From contig JADJXQ010000005.1 in NCBI GenBank assembly GCA_016710335.1, positions 124,001 to 188,000 of the forward strand: 64,000 bases of DNA, read 5' to 3'. Source of the DNA: Rhodospirillales bacterium (GTDB lineage Bacteria; Pseudomonadota; Alphaproteobacteria; Rhodospirillales; Defluviicoccaceae). Shown here piece after piece: positions 31,530 to 39,919 of the stretch. Positions within the stretch are counted from its first letter, which is position 1. The number at the start of each line of letters is the position of its first letter. The notes below the pieces were generated by a model, which did not search any database, had not been told where the DNA came from, and saw nothing but the letters and a program-made list of their open reading frames with translations. A program made the position numbers and the translations under genes.

Positions 31530-34232
31530 ATGAGCGTTCGCAATCTGGACTATCTGCTGAAACCAACATCCGTCGCCCTAATCGGCGCCAGCAAGGAGCC
31601 GCGGTCGATCGGCGCCGTTCTCGCCCGCAACCTTTTCAACTTCGGCTTCGACGGCCCGATCATGCCGGTCAACCCGAATCATCGGGCCATCGAGGGCGTG
31701 CTCACCTACGCTGATGCGGCCGACCTGCCGGAAAAACCGGATCTGGTGGTCATAGCCACGCCGCCGCCGACGGTGCCGGGGCTGATCGCCGAGTTTGCGG
31801 AGCGTGGCGCGCGGGCGGCCATTGTCATCACTGCCGGGTTCGGAGAGGGTGGCGACGACAAGGGTCGGGAACTGCGCCAAGCCATGTTGGACGCGGCGCG
31901 GCCCCACACTCTGCGCATCCTTGGGCCGAACTGCCTCGGGCTCATCGTCCCCGGCGTCGGCCTCAACGCCAGCTTCGCCCATACCGGCCCCGCGGCCGGT
32001 CATCTGGCGTTCGTCGCTCAGTCCGGCGCCATGGTCACAACGGTGCTGGACTGGGCGGCATCGCGCAACATCGGCTTTTCCCACTTCGTCTCGCTCGGCG
32101 ACATGGCCGACGTCGATTTCGGCGACATGCTGGACCACTTGGCCAGCGAGCCCGAAACGCGGGGAATACTCCTTTACATCGAGTCGGTCACCTACGCCCG
32201 CAAGTTCATGTCGGCGGCCCGCGCCGCGGCGCGCATCAAGCCGGTGATCGTCATCAAGGCCGGCCGCAGCGACGCCGGCGCCCGCGCCGCGTCGTCGCAT
32301 ACCGGCGCGCTGGCGGGCCTCGACGCGGTCTACGACGCCGCGTTCCGCCGCGCCGGCATGCTCAGGGTCGACGATATCGGAGGCCTGTTCGGGGCCATCG
32401 AAACCCTTGCCATGGGCGGCCGGGCCAAAGGCGATCGCCTCGGCATCCTCAGCAACGGCGGCGGCGTGGCGGTGATGGCCACCGATGCTTTGGCCGACCA
32501 CGGCGGACGCCTCGCCGAGTTGTCCGCGGACACAATTGCCGCGCTTGGCAACGTGTTGCCGCCGACCTGGTCGCGCACCAATCCCGTCGACATCATCGGG
32601 GACGCGCCCCCGAGCCGCTACGCCAAGGCGCTTGAGATCGTGCTCAAGGATCCCGGCGCGGACGCCGTGCTGGTGCTCAACTGCCCGCTCGCGATCGCCT
32701 CATCGACCGAGGCGGCGCAGGCGGTCATCGACACCGTCGCCGACAGCAGAGCGTGCGTGCTGACCAGCTGGCTCGGCGAGAACGCGGCGCACGAAGCGCG
32801 GCGCCGCTTCGCCGAAAACCGTATCCCCAGCTACTACACGCCGGAGCGGGCGGTGCGCGCCTTCATGGATATGGTCAAGTATCAGCGCAACCAGGAGACG
32901 CTGATGGAGACGCCGGCGTCGGTGCCGGAGGAGTTCGAGACCGACAGCGGCGCGGTGCGCGCCATCATCGACGCGGCGCTCGCCGAGGATCGCGGCTGGC
33001 TCACCGAACTCGAGGCCAAGGCGGTGTTGGCGGCTTACGCCATTCCCGTGGTCGAGACCAGGATCGCCGCAGATCCCCGTGCCGCCGCCGAGGCTGCCGC
33101 CGAGTTCGGCGGCCCGGTCGTGCTGAAAATCCTGTCCACCGACATCACCCACAAATCCGATTGGGGCGGCGTCGCCCTCGATCTGCGGTCATCCCAGGCG
33201 GTTCGTGATGCTGCGGAGGACATGCTGCGGAGAATCGGCGACAAGTCCACGAGCGCCCGCATCGCCGGCTTTACGGTTCAGCCGATGGTGTCGCGGTCGG
33301 GCGCTTATGAGTTGATCATCGGCATGATCGAAGACCGGCAGTTCGGCCCGGTGATTTTGTTCGGGCATGGCGGAACGGCGACGGAGATCATCGGCGACAC
33401 CGCTCTCGCGCTGCCGCCCCTCAACATGCGTCTCGCTCGCGACCTCATCGCCGCGACCCGCGTCTATGACATGCTCAAGGGGTTTCGCGGACGTCCGGGC
33501 GCGGATCTGCAGGAAATCGCGCTCACCTTGATTAAGGTCTCGCAGCTGATCATCGACTTCGGGGAAATCGCCGAGCTCGACGTCAACCCGCTCCTCGCCG
33601 ACGCGTCCGGCGTCGTCGGTTTGGATGCGCGGGTGCGGGTGCGGCGCGCAGACGGGCCGGCAGCGGCGCGGCTGGCCATCCGTCCCTATCCCAAGACCCT
33701 CGAAGAGGTCATTTCCGTTGCCGACGGTCGCACCCTGTTGCTGCGGCCAGTGCGGCCGGAAGACGAACCGGCGTTTCACGAGCTGTTCGCGCGCATGTCG
33801 CCGGAGGATATCCGGATGCGGTTCTTCGCGTCGAAACGGGTTTTGTCGCACGCCACCGCGGCGCGCATGACCCAGATCGACTACGACCGCGAGATGGCGC
33901 TGGTGCTGGCCGAACCCGGGACGCCGGGCCAAGTCGCCGTCTATGGCGTCGTCCACATCACCGCCGATCCCGATGGCGAGAAGGCCGAATACGCGATCAT
34001 GGTGCGAAGCGACATGGTGGGGCGGGGGCTCGGTCCGCTGTTGATGCAGCGCATCATCGACTATGCCCGCTCACGTGGCATAAAGGAGATCTTCGGCGAC
34101 GTTCTGCGCCAGAACAAGCCGATGCTGCGGGTGTGCGACCGCTTCAACTTCTCGAGCCACCGCCACCCCGACGATCCCAGCGTCATCGACGTCCGACTCA
34201 AGCTGGACGACGCGGCCAACGACGTTACGTGA
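31530..34232 (+). CDS. Acyl-CoA ligase (ADP-forming-like) fused to GNAT acetyltransferase (Pat type)
   Basis: A 900-residue protein. Residues ~1-460 are the CoA-binding and ligase-like domains of ADP-forming acyl-CoA synthetases (VALIGASKEPRSIGAVLARNL, LGPNCLGLIVPG, VAQSGAMVTTVLDWA, ASSHTGALAG with the phosphorylatable His region). Residues ~490-710 are an ATP-grasp domain (GGPVVLKILSTDITHKSDWGG, GHGGTATEIIGD, EIAELDVNPLLAD). Residues ~735-890 are a GNAT domain (VRPEDEPAFHELFARM, VRSDMVGRGLGPLLMQRIIDYA). The architecture is that of Pat/PatZ protein lysine acetyltransferases, which regulate acetyl-CoA synthetase and other enzymes. GGAGGGGA lies nine bases before the ATG. Confidence 0.9.
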   Translation: MSVRNLDYLLKPTSVALIGASKEPRSIGAVLARNLFNFGFDGPIMPVNPNHRAIEGVLTYADAADLPEKPDLVVIATPPPTVPGLIAEFAERGARAAIVITAGFGEGGDDKGRELRQAMLDAARPHTLRILGPNCLGLIVPGVGLNASFAHTGPAAGHLAFVAQSGAMVTTVLDWAASRNIGFSHFVSLGDMADVDFGDMLDHLASEPETRGILLYIESVTYARKFMSAARAAARIKPVIVIKAGRSDAGARAASSHTGALAGLDAVYDAAFRRAGMLRVDDIGGLFGAIETLAMGGRAKGDRLGILSNGGGVAVMATDALADHGGRLAELSADTIAALGNVLPPTWSRTNPVDIIGDAPPSRYAKALEIVLKDPGADAVLVLNCPLAIASSTEAAQAVIDTVADSRACVLTSWLGENAAHEARRRFAENRIPSYYTPERAVRAFMDMVKYQRNQETLMETPASVPEEFETDSGAVRAIIDAALAEDRGWLTELEAKAVLAAYAIPVVETRIAADPRAAAEAAAEFGGPVVLKILSTDITHKSDWGGVALDLRSSQAVRDAAEDMLRRIGDKSTSARIAGFTVQPMVSRSGAYELIIGMIEDRQFGPVILFGHGGTATEIIGDTALALPPLNMRLARDLIAATRVYDMLKGFRGRPGADLQEIALTLIKVSQLIIDFGEIAELDVNPLLADASGVVGLDARVRVRRADGPAAARLAIRPYPKTLEEVISVADGRTLLLRPVRPEDEPAFHELFARMSPEDIRMRFFASKRVLSHATAARMTQIDYDREMALVLAEPGTPGQVAVYGVVHITADPDGEKAEYAIMVRSDMVGRGLGPLLMQRIIDYARSRGIKEIFGDVLRQNKPMLRVCDRFNFSSHRHPDDPSVIDVRLKLDDAANDVT

Positions 34233-34411
34233 GATCTTGGCCTGAATAGCGCGCCCGCCATGACGGATGCCGCACCAGGAGGCGGGATCTCTCTCATCCC
34301 ATGTGATGCATCGGAAGTGTCAGGAGCAACCAGTCTTGCGATGAACCCTTTCAAGAAGGTCCGATTAGGCCATGTCAGCATGAGGTGCTTGTGTTATTGA
34401 AACCGGTACCC

Positions 34412-34437
34412 CACCCTGAGCTTGTCGAAAGATGAGC
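34412..34437 (+). repeat. Short palindromic repeat, CACCCTGAGC family
   Basis: CACCCTGAGCTTGTCGAAAG followed by ATGAGC is an imperfect copy of the short palindrome seen more perfectly at 41626-41651 and loosely at 36863-36895. The CACCCTGAGCTTGTCGAAGG word is widespread in bacterial intergenic DNA as a REP-like element. Here it lies just before the TRAP binding-protein gene. Confidence 0.5.
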
Positions 34438-34472
34438 GCAGACGGCACCGCATCCGGGAGAGGGAGTTGACT

Positions 34473-35465
34473 ATGCGCTTGCGGCAGATCCTCGCAATCC
34501 TGACGATGGTAATGATGTCGGCAACGTCGGCCAACGCGGCGGAACCGATCCTCATCCGCTTCTCGCATGTGGTCGCGGAGGACACGCCGAAGGGCGTCGG
34601 CGCGCGGATGTTCAAGGATTTGGCGGAGAAGAAATTCCCGGGGCGGGTGACCGTAGAGGTCTACCCCGCCAGTCAAAGGTTCGACGACGACCAGGTCCTG
34701 GACGCGCTACTGTTGGGCGACGTGGAGATGGCGGCGCCGTCTCTTGCCAAGTTCAACCGGTGGGCAAAGCCGCTACAGGTGTTCGATTTGCCGTTCCTGT
34801 TCCGCGATGTCGACCATCTGCACCGCTTTCAGGAGGGTGTCGTCGGCACGCAATTGCTGCAGACGATGCTGCCCATGGGCCTGCAGGGCATCGCCTACTG
34901 GGACGGCGGTTTTCGCGTCCTTTCGGCAAACGTCCCGCTCAGCACGCCGGCCGACGCTGAAGCGCTTGTGTTCCGCATCGAACCGTCGGACGTATTCCAG
35001 GAGCAGTACTCGAGGATCAACGCGGTCGGCATTCCAATGGCCTTCGGTCGGGTCGCCGATGCGGTTCGGCAGGGCGTCGTCAACGCGCAGGAGAACTCCT
35101 GGTCGAATATCTACGCCGAAGGCATCCACAAGCTGCACAGCAACTACACGGAGCTCAACCACAGCTACCTCGGCTACATGGTGGTCACCAGCAGTGATTT
35201 CTGGCAAGGCCTGCCCGAAGATATTCGCACCGGACTGGAGGAGGTGCTGCTGCAGGTGCGGGCCGAGGTCAACCGGCTGGCGGCCGAACGCGCCGAGGAG
35301 CGACGGGACCGCGTCGTCGCTGAAGGCGGGGTTGCGATAATGAGGCCGGACGCCAAGAAGCTGCAGGCTTGGAAGGACGCCTGGTTGCCGGTGTGGGAGA
35401 ATTTCGAGACCGAGATCGGCCCGGAAGTCATCGAGGCTGCAATCGCCGCCGGCAGCGAGCAATAG
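34473..35465 (+). CDS. TRAP transporter solute-binding protein, DctP family
   Basis: A 330-residue periplasmic protein with a Sec signal peptide (ILAILTMVMMSATSANAAE, cleavage after ANA near residue 22). The mature part shows ILIRFSHVVAEDTPKGVGA, LPFLFRDVDHLHRFQEG and QGVVNAQENSWSNIYAEG, the last containing the usual specificity region with the conserved Asn, plus LNHSYLGYMVVTSSDFW. It binds a carboxylate in most relatives. The DctQ and DctM membrane subunits are not in the window, so it must use proteins encoded elsewhere or be a sensor component. A GGGAGAGGGAG ribosome site precedes the ATG. It is followed by uspA, an association also seen in the TeaABC-TeaD system. Confidence 0.9.
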   Translation: MRLRQILAILTMVMMSATSANAAEPILIRFSHVVAEDTPKGVGARMFKDLAEKKFPGRVTVEVYPASQRFDDDQVLDALLLGDVEMAAPSLAKFNRWAKPLQVFDLPFLFRDVDHLHRFQEGVVGTQLLQTMLPMGLQGIAYWDGGFRVLSANVPLSTPADAEALVFRIEPSDVFQEQYSRINAVGIPMAFGRVADAVRQGVVNAQENSWSNIYAEGIHKLHSNYTELNHSYLGYMVVTSSDFWQGLPEDIRTGLEEVLLQVRAEVNRLAAERAEERRDRVVAEGGVAIMRPDAKKLQAWKDAWLPVWENFETEIGPEVIEAAIAAGSEQ

Positions 35466-35530
35466 GGGATCGCCCGGGGCGGCGGAGATGTCGTTGATGC
35501 GCCCCCCTTCAGCAATGTGAGACAGGGTTC

Positions 35531-35956
35531 ATGTACAAGCGAATTCTATTTCCGGTTGATATTTCCGAGGAGTCGTCATGGCGGACGGCGGCGCCCGTGG
35601 TTGTCGGGCTCTGCCAGGCCTTCGGTGCTGAGTTGCATCTGTTGACCATCATCCCCGACCTGCCGGTCGGCGCCTATCGCCTCCACCTTCCGGAAGATAC
35701 CGAGGACCTGCTCGCCCACGCCGCGGCTGCGGGTCTCGATGAATTTGCCGCCACGCACATCCCTGGCGACATTGTCCTCAGCAAGCACTTTGCGCGCGGG
35801 CCGGTCTACCAGGCGGTGCTGCAGACGGCCGGGACGATCGATGCCGACCTCATCGCCATGGCTTCTCATCGACCGGAGATGGCCGACTACCTCATCGGCC
35901 CGAACGCCGCTCGCGTCGTCCGCCACGCCCAGCGCTCCGTCCTGGTCATCCGGTAG
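35531..35956 (+). CDS. Universal stress protein, UspA family
   Basis: A 141-residue protein with a single Usp domain: YKRILFPVDISEESSWRTA at the start, ELHLLTIIPDLP, and IDADLIAMASHRPEMADYLIGPNAARVVRHAQRSVLVIR at the end. The end resembles the ATP-binding GxxG-x9-GS loop but reads LIGPNAARVVRHAQRSV, so the second Gly is replaced. It lies 65 bases after the TRAP binding-protein gene; Usp proteins regulate some TRAP transporters (for example TeaD), which makes a functional link plausible but unproven. Confidence 0.88.
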   Translation: MYKRILFPVDISEESSWRTAAPVVVGLCQAFGAELHLLTIIPDLPVGAYRLHLPEDTEDLLAHAAAAGLDEFAATHIPGDIVLSKHFARGPVYQAVLQTAGTIDADLIAMASHRPEMADYLIGPNAARVVRHAQRSVLVIR

Positions 35957-36006
35957 ATGACGGTCAGCGCGCAACCGCTGAAATTGGCTCCGCATCCCAC
36001 CGGGAA

Positions 36007-36669
36007 TCAGGGGCGCGGTGCTTTGCGGTGCAGCCACCAGTGCGAGCGGTTGAGGGAATAGATGGGCCGATAGTGCGGGACTTGGTCGGCCTCCATGACG
36101 TTTTCGAAGCTGCTGTCGAGCACCAGCACCTTTGCGTCGTAGAAGGCGACCAGGATGGCGTGGTCGTCGCCGTTCTTGCGGTCGTTGACGGCGACGAAGC
36201 GCAACGCGTCGTCCGGCCAGCCGAGGGCATGCAAGGACAGATACTTGGCGATTACGAAGTCCTCGCAGTCGCCCGCGGCCCGTCCGAGAAATTCCGCGGG
36301 CGACGCCCAGTGATCCTGGACCCCCCAGTTGCGGCGATCGCTTTCATAGCGGATGGCGTTGACGAAGCGATTGACGGCGATAAGTTGGCGCCGCGGGTCG
36401 TGGTCGGCGATTCTTTCCAGAAATGCGAGCCACTCCTGATAGCGGCGCGGTTGTGACGCGGCGCTCTCTGCAACGTGGCGGGACAAGGCCGCATGCCACG
36501 CGACGAAGCGGGAGGTATCGTCGGAGCGAATTTCCCGGGAGTGCAAAAAGCTGGGCCGCATGGGGGCCGCGGTCGCGGCGTCGGGGCGGATGCTCAACAG
36601 GGGAACAGACAGGAGCATGACAGCGCAGAGTGCGCGCGGGAGGAACTGGCGGAGGATCGGCATCCGCAT
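36007..36669 (-). CDS. Transglutaminase-like cysteine peptidase (BTLCP family), paralogue 1
   Basis: A 220-residue exported protein with a signal peptide of about 34 residues. The BTLCP domain is clear: RQLIAVNRFVNAIRYESD, WASPAEFLGRAAGDCEDFVIAKYLSL with the catalytic Cys (GDCEDF), GDDHAILVAFYDAKVLVLDS with the catalytic His and Asp, and the C-terminal YSLNRSHWWLHRK. The family includes LapG-like periplasmic proteases that cut RTX adhesins. No LapD or adhesin gene is near. It is a paralogue of the gene 289 bases away on the same strand, with the same ending WWLHRK. Confidence 0.88.
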   Translation of the reverse strand: MRMPILRQFLPRALCAVMLLSVPLLSIRPDAATAAPMRPSFLHSREIRSDDTSRFVAWHAALSRHVAESAASQPRRYQEWLAFLERIADHDPRRQLIAVNRFVNAIRYESDRRNWGVQDHWASPAEFLGRAAGDCEDFVIAKYLSLHALGWPDDALRFVAVNDRKNGDDHAILVAFYDAKVLVLDSSFENVMEADQVPHYRPIYSLNRSHWWLHRKAPRP

Positions 36670-36862
36670 GGCAAATCACCGTCGTCAGCTAAGGCGTGGA
36701 AGGGCGAAACGACTGTGACGCGAGCCGTTCTGCGGTTCTGGCGGAGATGACCGCGAGGTTCAGCCCGGCGTCACCAACGGACTATGCCGCGTAATTGTGG
36801 CGCAAATGTGGCTAGCTACCCCGTATGGGGTATATGCACCTGCGCACTCCCACCACCAGCAC

Positions 36863-36895
36863 CTCACCCTTGGCCTGTCTGCGGGTTAGGGTGAG
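36863..36895. repeat. Inverted repeat CTCACCCT / AGGGTGAG
   Basis: CTCACCCT (36863-36870) and AGGGTGAG (36888-36895) form an eight-pair stem with a 17-base loop between the two peptidase genes. The sequence after it (CTTGTCGTTCGCAG) resembles the one after the 41626 repeat (CCGCTCGTTCGCAG), so both belong to one dispersed family. Confidence 0.5.
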
Positions 36896-36957
36896 CTTGT
36901 CGTTCGCAGAGTCGGCGTCACGAGGCGTCGAAGGCTCGATCGCTTTTCAGCGTTCGG

Positions 36958-37626
36958 TCAAAGGCCGCGGCCTTTGCGGTGCAGCCACCAGGACTTGGTG
37001 TTGATGGAATAGACCGGCTGATAATGTGAGACGTCGTCGGCCCGCAGGATCGCGTCGGACTGGTTGTCGAGCACCAGCGCTTGGCCCTCGAGGAAAGCGA
37101 CGACAATGGCGTGGCCGATGCCTTTCCGCAGATCCTTGACCGCAACGATCCTGAGTTCGTCGTCGCTCCAACCGAGAGTCTTCAGCGAAATGAACTTGGC
37201 GATCGCGTAGTCTTCGCAGTCGCCCGCCGATCTGCCGAGAAATTCTGCTGGTGTCGCCCAGTAATCGTTGATCCCCCAGTTGTTGTCGTCGGTGATATAG
37301 CGCCGGCGGTTCATGTAGTCATTGATCTCGGACAGCTGCTGCGACTTGCCGACGGAGCGGATGCTCTCGAGGAAGGCATGCCACTGACCGATCCGGTCGG
37401 TGTCGTCATGTCCGTTCTCGGCTTCGTAGCGCTGAAGTGCGCCATTCCACTTCTTGAACCGCGAGATGTCGGTGGAGCGGACTTCTCGGCTGTTGAAAAA
37501 GCTCGGCTGCGCCGTGTCCGCGGCGCCGATCGACGGCAATGCCAGCGGAGCGAGGACGGCGGCGGCGACGATGACGGTGCGGAGGAGGCGGCGGGAAGAG
37601 GACACGATCTGCGAAAGGAGGGACAT
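36958..37626 (-). CDS. Transglutaminase-like cysteine peptidase (BTLCP family), paralogue 2
   Basis: A 222-residue exported protein with a signal peptide ending near SIGAADTA. The domain matches paralogue 1: SEINDYMNRRRYITDD, WATPAEFLGRSAGDCEDYAIAKFISL with the catalytic Cys, IGHAIVVAFLEGQALVLDN with the His, and YSINTKSWWLHRKG. One difference is that the His context is IGHAIV here but DDHAIL in paralogue 1. The two are probably an old tandem duplication, now separated by a 288-base gap, and each may have its own promoter. A TTGACA/TAGTAT promoter lies upstream. Confidence 0.88.
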   Translation of the reverse strand: MSLLSQIVSSSRRLLRTVIVAAAVLAPLALPSIGAADTAQPSFFNSREVRSTDISRFKKWNGALQRYEAENGHDDTDRIGQWHAFLESIRSVGKSQQLSEINDYMNRRRYITDDNNWGINDYWATPAEFLGRSAGDCEDYAIAKFISLKTLGWSDDELRIVAVKDLRKGIGHAIVVAFLEGQALVLDNQSDAILRADDVSHYQPVYSINTKSWWLHRKGRGL

Positions 37627-37675
37627 TGCTCTTTATCCGGGTAGTAACATCTCATCAACTCGTCTTGTGGTAGCA

Positions 37676-37702
37676 ATACTACCGTCGATCGATGTCTGTC
37701 AA
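37676..37702 (-). promoter_or_regulatory. Candidate promoter for BTLCP paralogue 2
   Basis: On the minus strand a perfect TTGACA (37702-37697) is followed after 15 bases by TAGTAT (37681-37676), in a locally AT-rich stretch about 50-75 bases before the start codon at 37626. The spacing is shorter than the usual 17; GTATTG at 17 bases is an alternative -10. Confidence 0.4.
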
Positions 37703-37724
37703 TATATACAGCTTTAGGTAGAAA

Positions 37725-37928
37725 ATGGCCGGCTTGGAAATGAATCGTGGTGGCGCCTTCACGGCGCACGTGGATCGCACCATCGCTGCGATCACAGTGG
37801 CGCTCGGCATCGCCATCGTGTTGGCGGCAGTGTCCGGATTGGCGCGGCTGGGTGAATTGGGGCCGGGCGGAATCAATGCTCCGTCGCTAGACCACGACCT
37901 AAAGGTCGTCAGGCTGATCGCGACCTAA
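37725..37928 (+). CDS. Possible small single-span membrane protein
   Basis: A 67-residue frame with one predicted transmembrane helix (TIAAITVALGIAIVLAAVSG, about residues 20-39). A later Met at 37740 is an alternative start. There is no strong ribosome site. Its last eleven codons lie in the tandem repeat array that begins at 37895, and its stop codon is supplied by the second repeat unit. No family is recognised. It may be a real small gene that the array has run into, or a chance frame. Confidence 0.3.
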   Translation: MAGLEMNRGGAFTAHVDRTIAAITVALGIAIVLAAVSGLARLGELGPGGINAPSLDHDLKVVRLIAT

Positions 37929-38094
37929 AGGTCGTCAGGCTGATCGCGACCTAAAGGTCGTCAGGCTGATCGCGACCTAAAGGTCGTCAGGCTGATCACG
38001 ACCTCACGGTCGTCAGGCTGATCGCGACCTAAAGGTCGTCAGGCTGATCACGACCTCACGGTCGTCCGCTCGATCACGACCTGACGGTCGCGAC
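37895..38094. repeat. 26-bp tandem repeat array, each unit a small hairpin
   Basis: Seven full units and a partial eighth, directly adjacent with no spacers. Each unit holds CGACC-N4-GGTCG, an inverted repeat of five or six pairs. The loop varies (TAAA in units 1-4 and 6, TCAC in units 5 and 7, TGAC in unit 8) while the arms do not. The rest of each unit is TCAGGCTGATC with few changes. Neighbouring arms can also pair across units (GGTCG of one with CGACC of the next). The unit is not a multiple of three, so it is not a protein repeat. It lies between a divergent peptidase gene and the 3' end of the processing-protease gene. Confidence 0.9.
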
Positions 38095-38229
38095 ACTAAG
38101 GCTCGGAAGCGGGCTAGGCTGGAGCCGAACGGGCATGCCTCAGCAAGCCCTAGCCACCGTCATCGGGCGATAGGGAAGAAGACGCGACAAACCCCGTCAG
38201 ATTGCGGGAGATGGCGCCGGATTCCGCTA

Positions 38230-39756
38230 TCAGATCCGGCTGAACGGCTTACCTCCCGTGGGGCGCAGCGCGAGAGTACGGACGAAGCGCTCGGGAGACT
38301 CGGCCCTCAGCAACGCCACGGCGCACTCCAGCTCAGGATCCTGGTCATCGGGCTTGGCCGTGCGGTCTGGCGGGCACGTCGTGACGTCGATCCTGGTCGT
38401 CGCCCGATAGCCGACTTCCCCGACCGCGGGCAGTGCATGCGGAAGATCGAATTCCCGTGACGTCGACGGCGGAATCGACCCGCCCTTGAGTTCGATGTCG
38501 GGCAGTACGCCGCGCGCCTGGATGGCCTGACCGGACGGCGCATAATAAAGCGCCGTCGTCAGCTTCAGCGCGCCTTCCACCGGCAGCCGCATGACCGTCT
38601 GCACGCTGCCCTTGCCGAACGACTGCGTGCCCATGATCACCGCCCGCCCGTGATCCTGCAAGGCGCTGGCGACGATCTCCGACGCCGACGCCGACCCGCC
38701 GTTGATGAGCACCACCATCGGCAGGCCATTCGCCAGGTCGCCGGCGCTGGCGTGGAACTCTCGTATCCGCCGGTTCTCGCGGCCCCGCATGGTGACGATG
38801 ACGCCGTCGTCGAGAAAGGCGTCGGCCACGTGCAGCGACTGGTCGAACAACCCGCCCGGGTTGTTGCGGAGGTCCAGCACAACCCCGCGCGGCGCCGTGG
38901 CTTGCTGGCGGCGAATGTCGTCGAATGCGTCGGCAAGAGCGTCGCTGGTCTTCTCGTTGAAGTTGGCCACCCGGACGTAGATAACGTCGTCCTCGATCCT
39001 CCAGCGCACCGGACGCACGGCGATGACGGCGCGGGTGATCACCACATCGAATGCCGTCCCGCCCTCGCGCCGGACCGCCAGCCGGATGCGGGTGCCCGGT
39101 TCGCCGCGCATCGCCCTCACCGCCTCCACCAGCTTCATGTCGGCGACCGGCTTGCCGTCGACGTGTGTGATGAGATCGCCGGGCTTGAGGCCGGCGCGTT
39201 CCGCCGGGGTGTCTTCAATGGGCGAGATGATCCTGATGGCGTCCGCCTCACGGGTGACTTGAATCCCCAACCCGCCGAACTCGCCGGTGGTCGCCAACTC
39301 CGCCTCCCTGAGCTCTTGAGGATCGAGGTAGATGGAGTGCGGATCGAGGGAGGCGGTCATCGCGTCGAGGGCGGTGTCGACCAGCACCACGGCCGTCAAC
39401 GGCTGCTCCCCCTTCCTCTCGGCGGAGCGCATGCCTTCGATCGCGGCGTCGATCAACTGCGCGTCGGTCACCGGAGCAACGTAGGACGCCCGGATGCGGC
39501 GGTAGGCGTCGCGGAAGTGCTTGAGCTGCCGGCTGTTGCCGGGCTCCACGCCGAACCCTGCATAGGCTTGGTCGAACCGCGCCAGCGCCTGCACGCCGTC
39601 CTCGGATAGCGGATAACGCTCGCCGATCACCGTGATGTCGGCCTCATCGGCGGTCTCGACGCAGCCGTTAAGGAGCGGCCACGACACCATCACTACCAAC
39701 AGCGCGGCGAGCAGCGCCGCGGCGGTTTCGGAAGCGGAGCGGTCCCTCACGTTCAT
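38230..39756 (-). CDS. S41-family C-terminal processing peptidase, probable lipoprotein
   Basis: A 508-residue protease. The N-terminus has a hydrophobic segment ending LLNGC, a plausible lipobox, so it may be anchored in the periplasm. A PDZ domain follows (~residues 160-240: GEFGGLGIQVTREADAIRIIS, GLKPGDLITHVDGKPV). The S41 catalytic domain shows LDLRNNPGGLFDQSLHVAD, the nucleophile in INGGSASASEIVASALQDHG and the general base Lys in IMGTQSFGKGSVQT. It resembles CtpA/Prc-type proteases that trim exported proteins. The start at 39756 (or 39762) follows a GGATGG site; a longer frame to 39864 lacks a signal. A C-terminal extension of about 90 residues has two Cys residues. Confidence 0.9.
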   Translation of the reverse strand: MNVRDRSASETAAALLAALLVVMVSWPLLNGCVETADEADITVIGERYPLSEDGVQALARFDQAYAGFGVEPGNSRQLKHFRDAYRRIRASYVAPVTDAQLIDAAIEGMRSAERKGEQPLTAVVLVDTALDAMTASLDPHSIYLDPQELREAELATTGEFGGLGIQVTREADAIRIISPIEDTPAERAGLKPGDLITHVDGKPVADMKLVEAVRAMRGEPGTRIRLAVRREGGTAFDVVITRAVIAVRPVRWRIEDDVIYVRVANFNEKTSDALADAFDDIRRQQATAPRGVVLDLRNNPGGLFDQSLHVADAFLDDGVIVTMRGRENRRIREFHASAGDLANGLPMVVLINGGSASASEIVASALQDHGRAVIMGTQSFGKGSVQTVMRLPVEGALKLTTALYYAPSGQAIQARGVLPDIELKGGSIPPSTSREFDLPHALPAVGEVGYRATTRIDVTTCPPDRTAKPDDQDPELECAVALLRAESPERFVRTLALRPTGGKPFSRI

Positions 39757-39919
39757 GAGCATGCCATCCGTATCAAGGTCCGTCCCTGCATCGACCGGTG
39801 CACCAGCGAAATCGGGCGCCCATCCGCGCCCTTGTCTATAGTACCGCGAAATAGGCGAAAACACGATTCCGTAGATGCCGTGCCGGACGCCGCTCCGATG
39901 CCGGATGGTCCGCGCGCCA

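Noticed and set aside
37895..38094. CRISPR array
   Set aside because: The 26-bp units are directly adjacent, with no unique spacers, and there are no cas genes.
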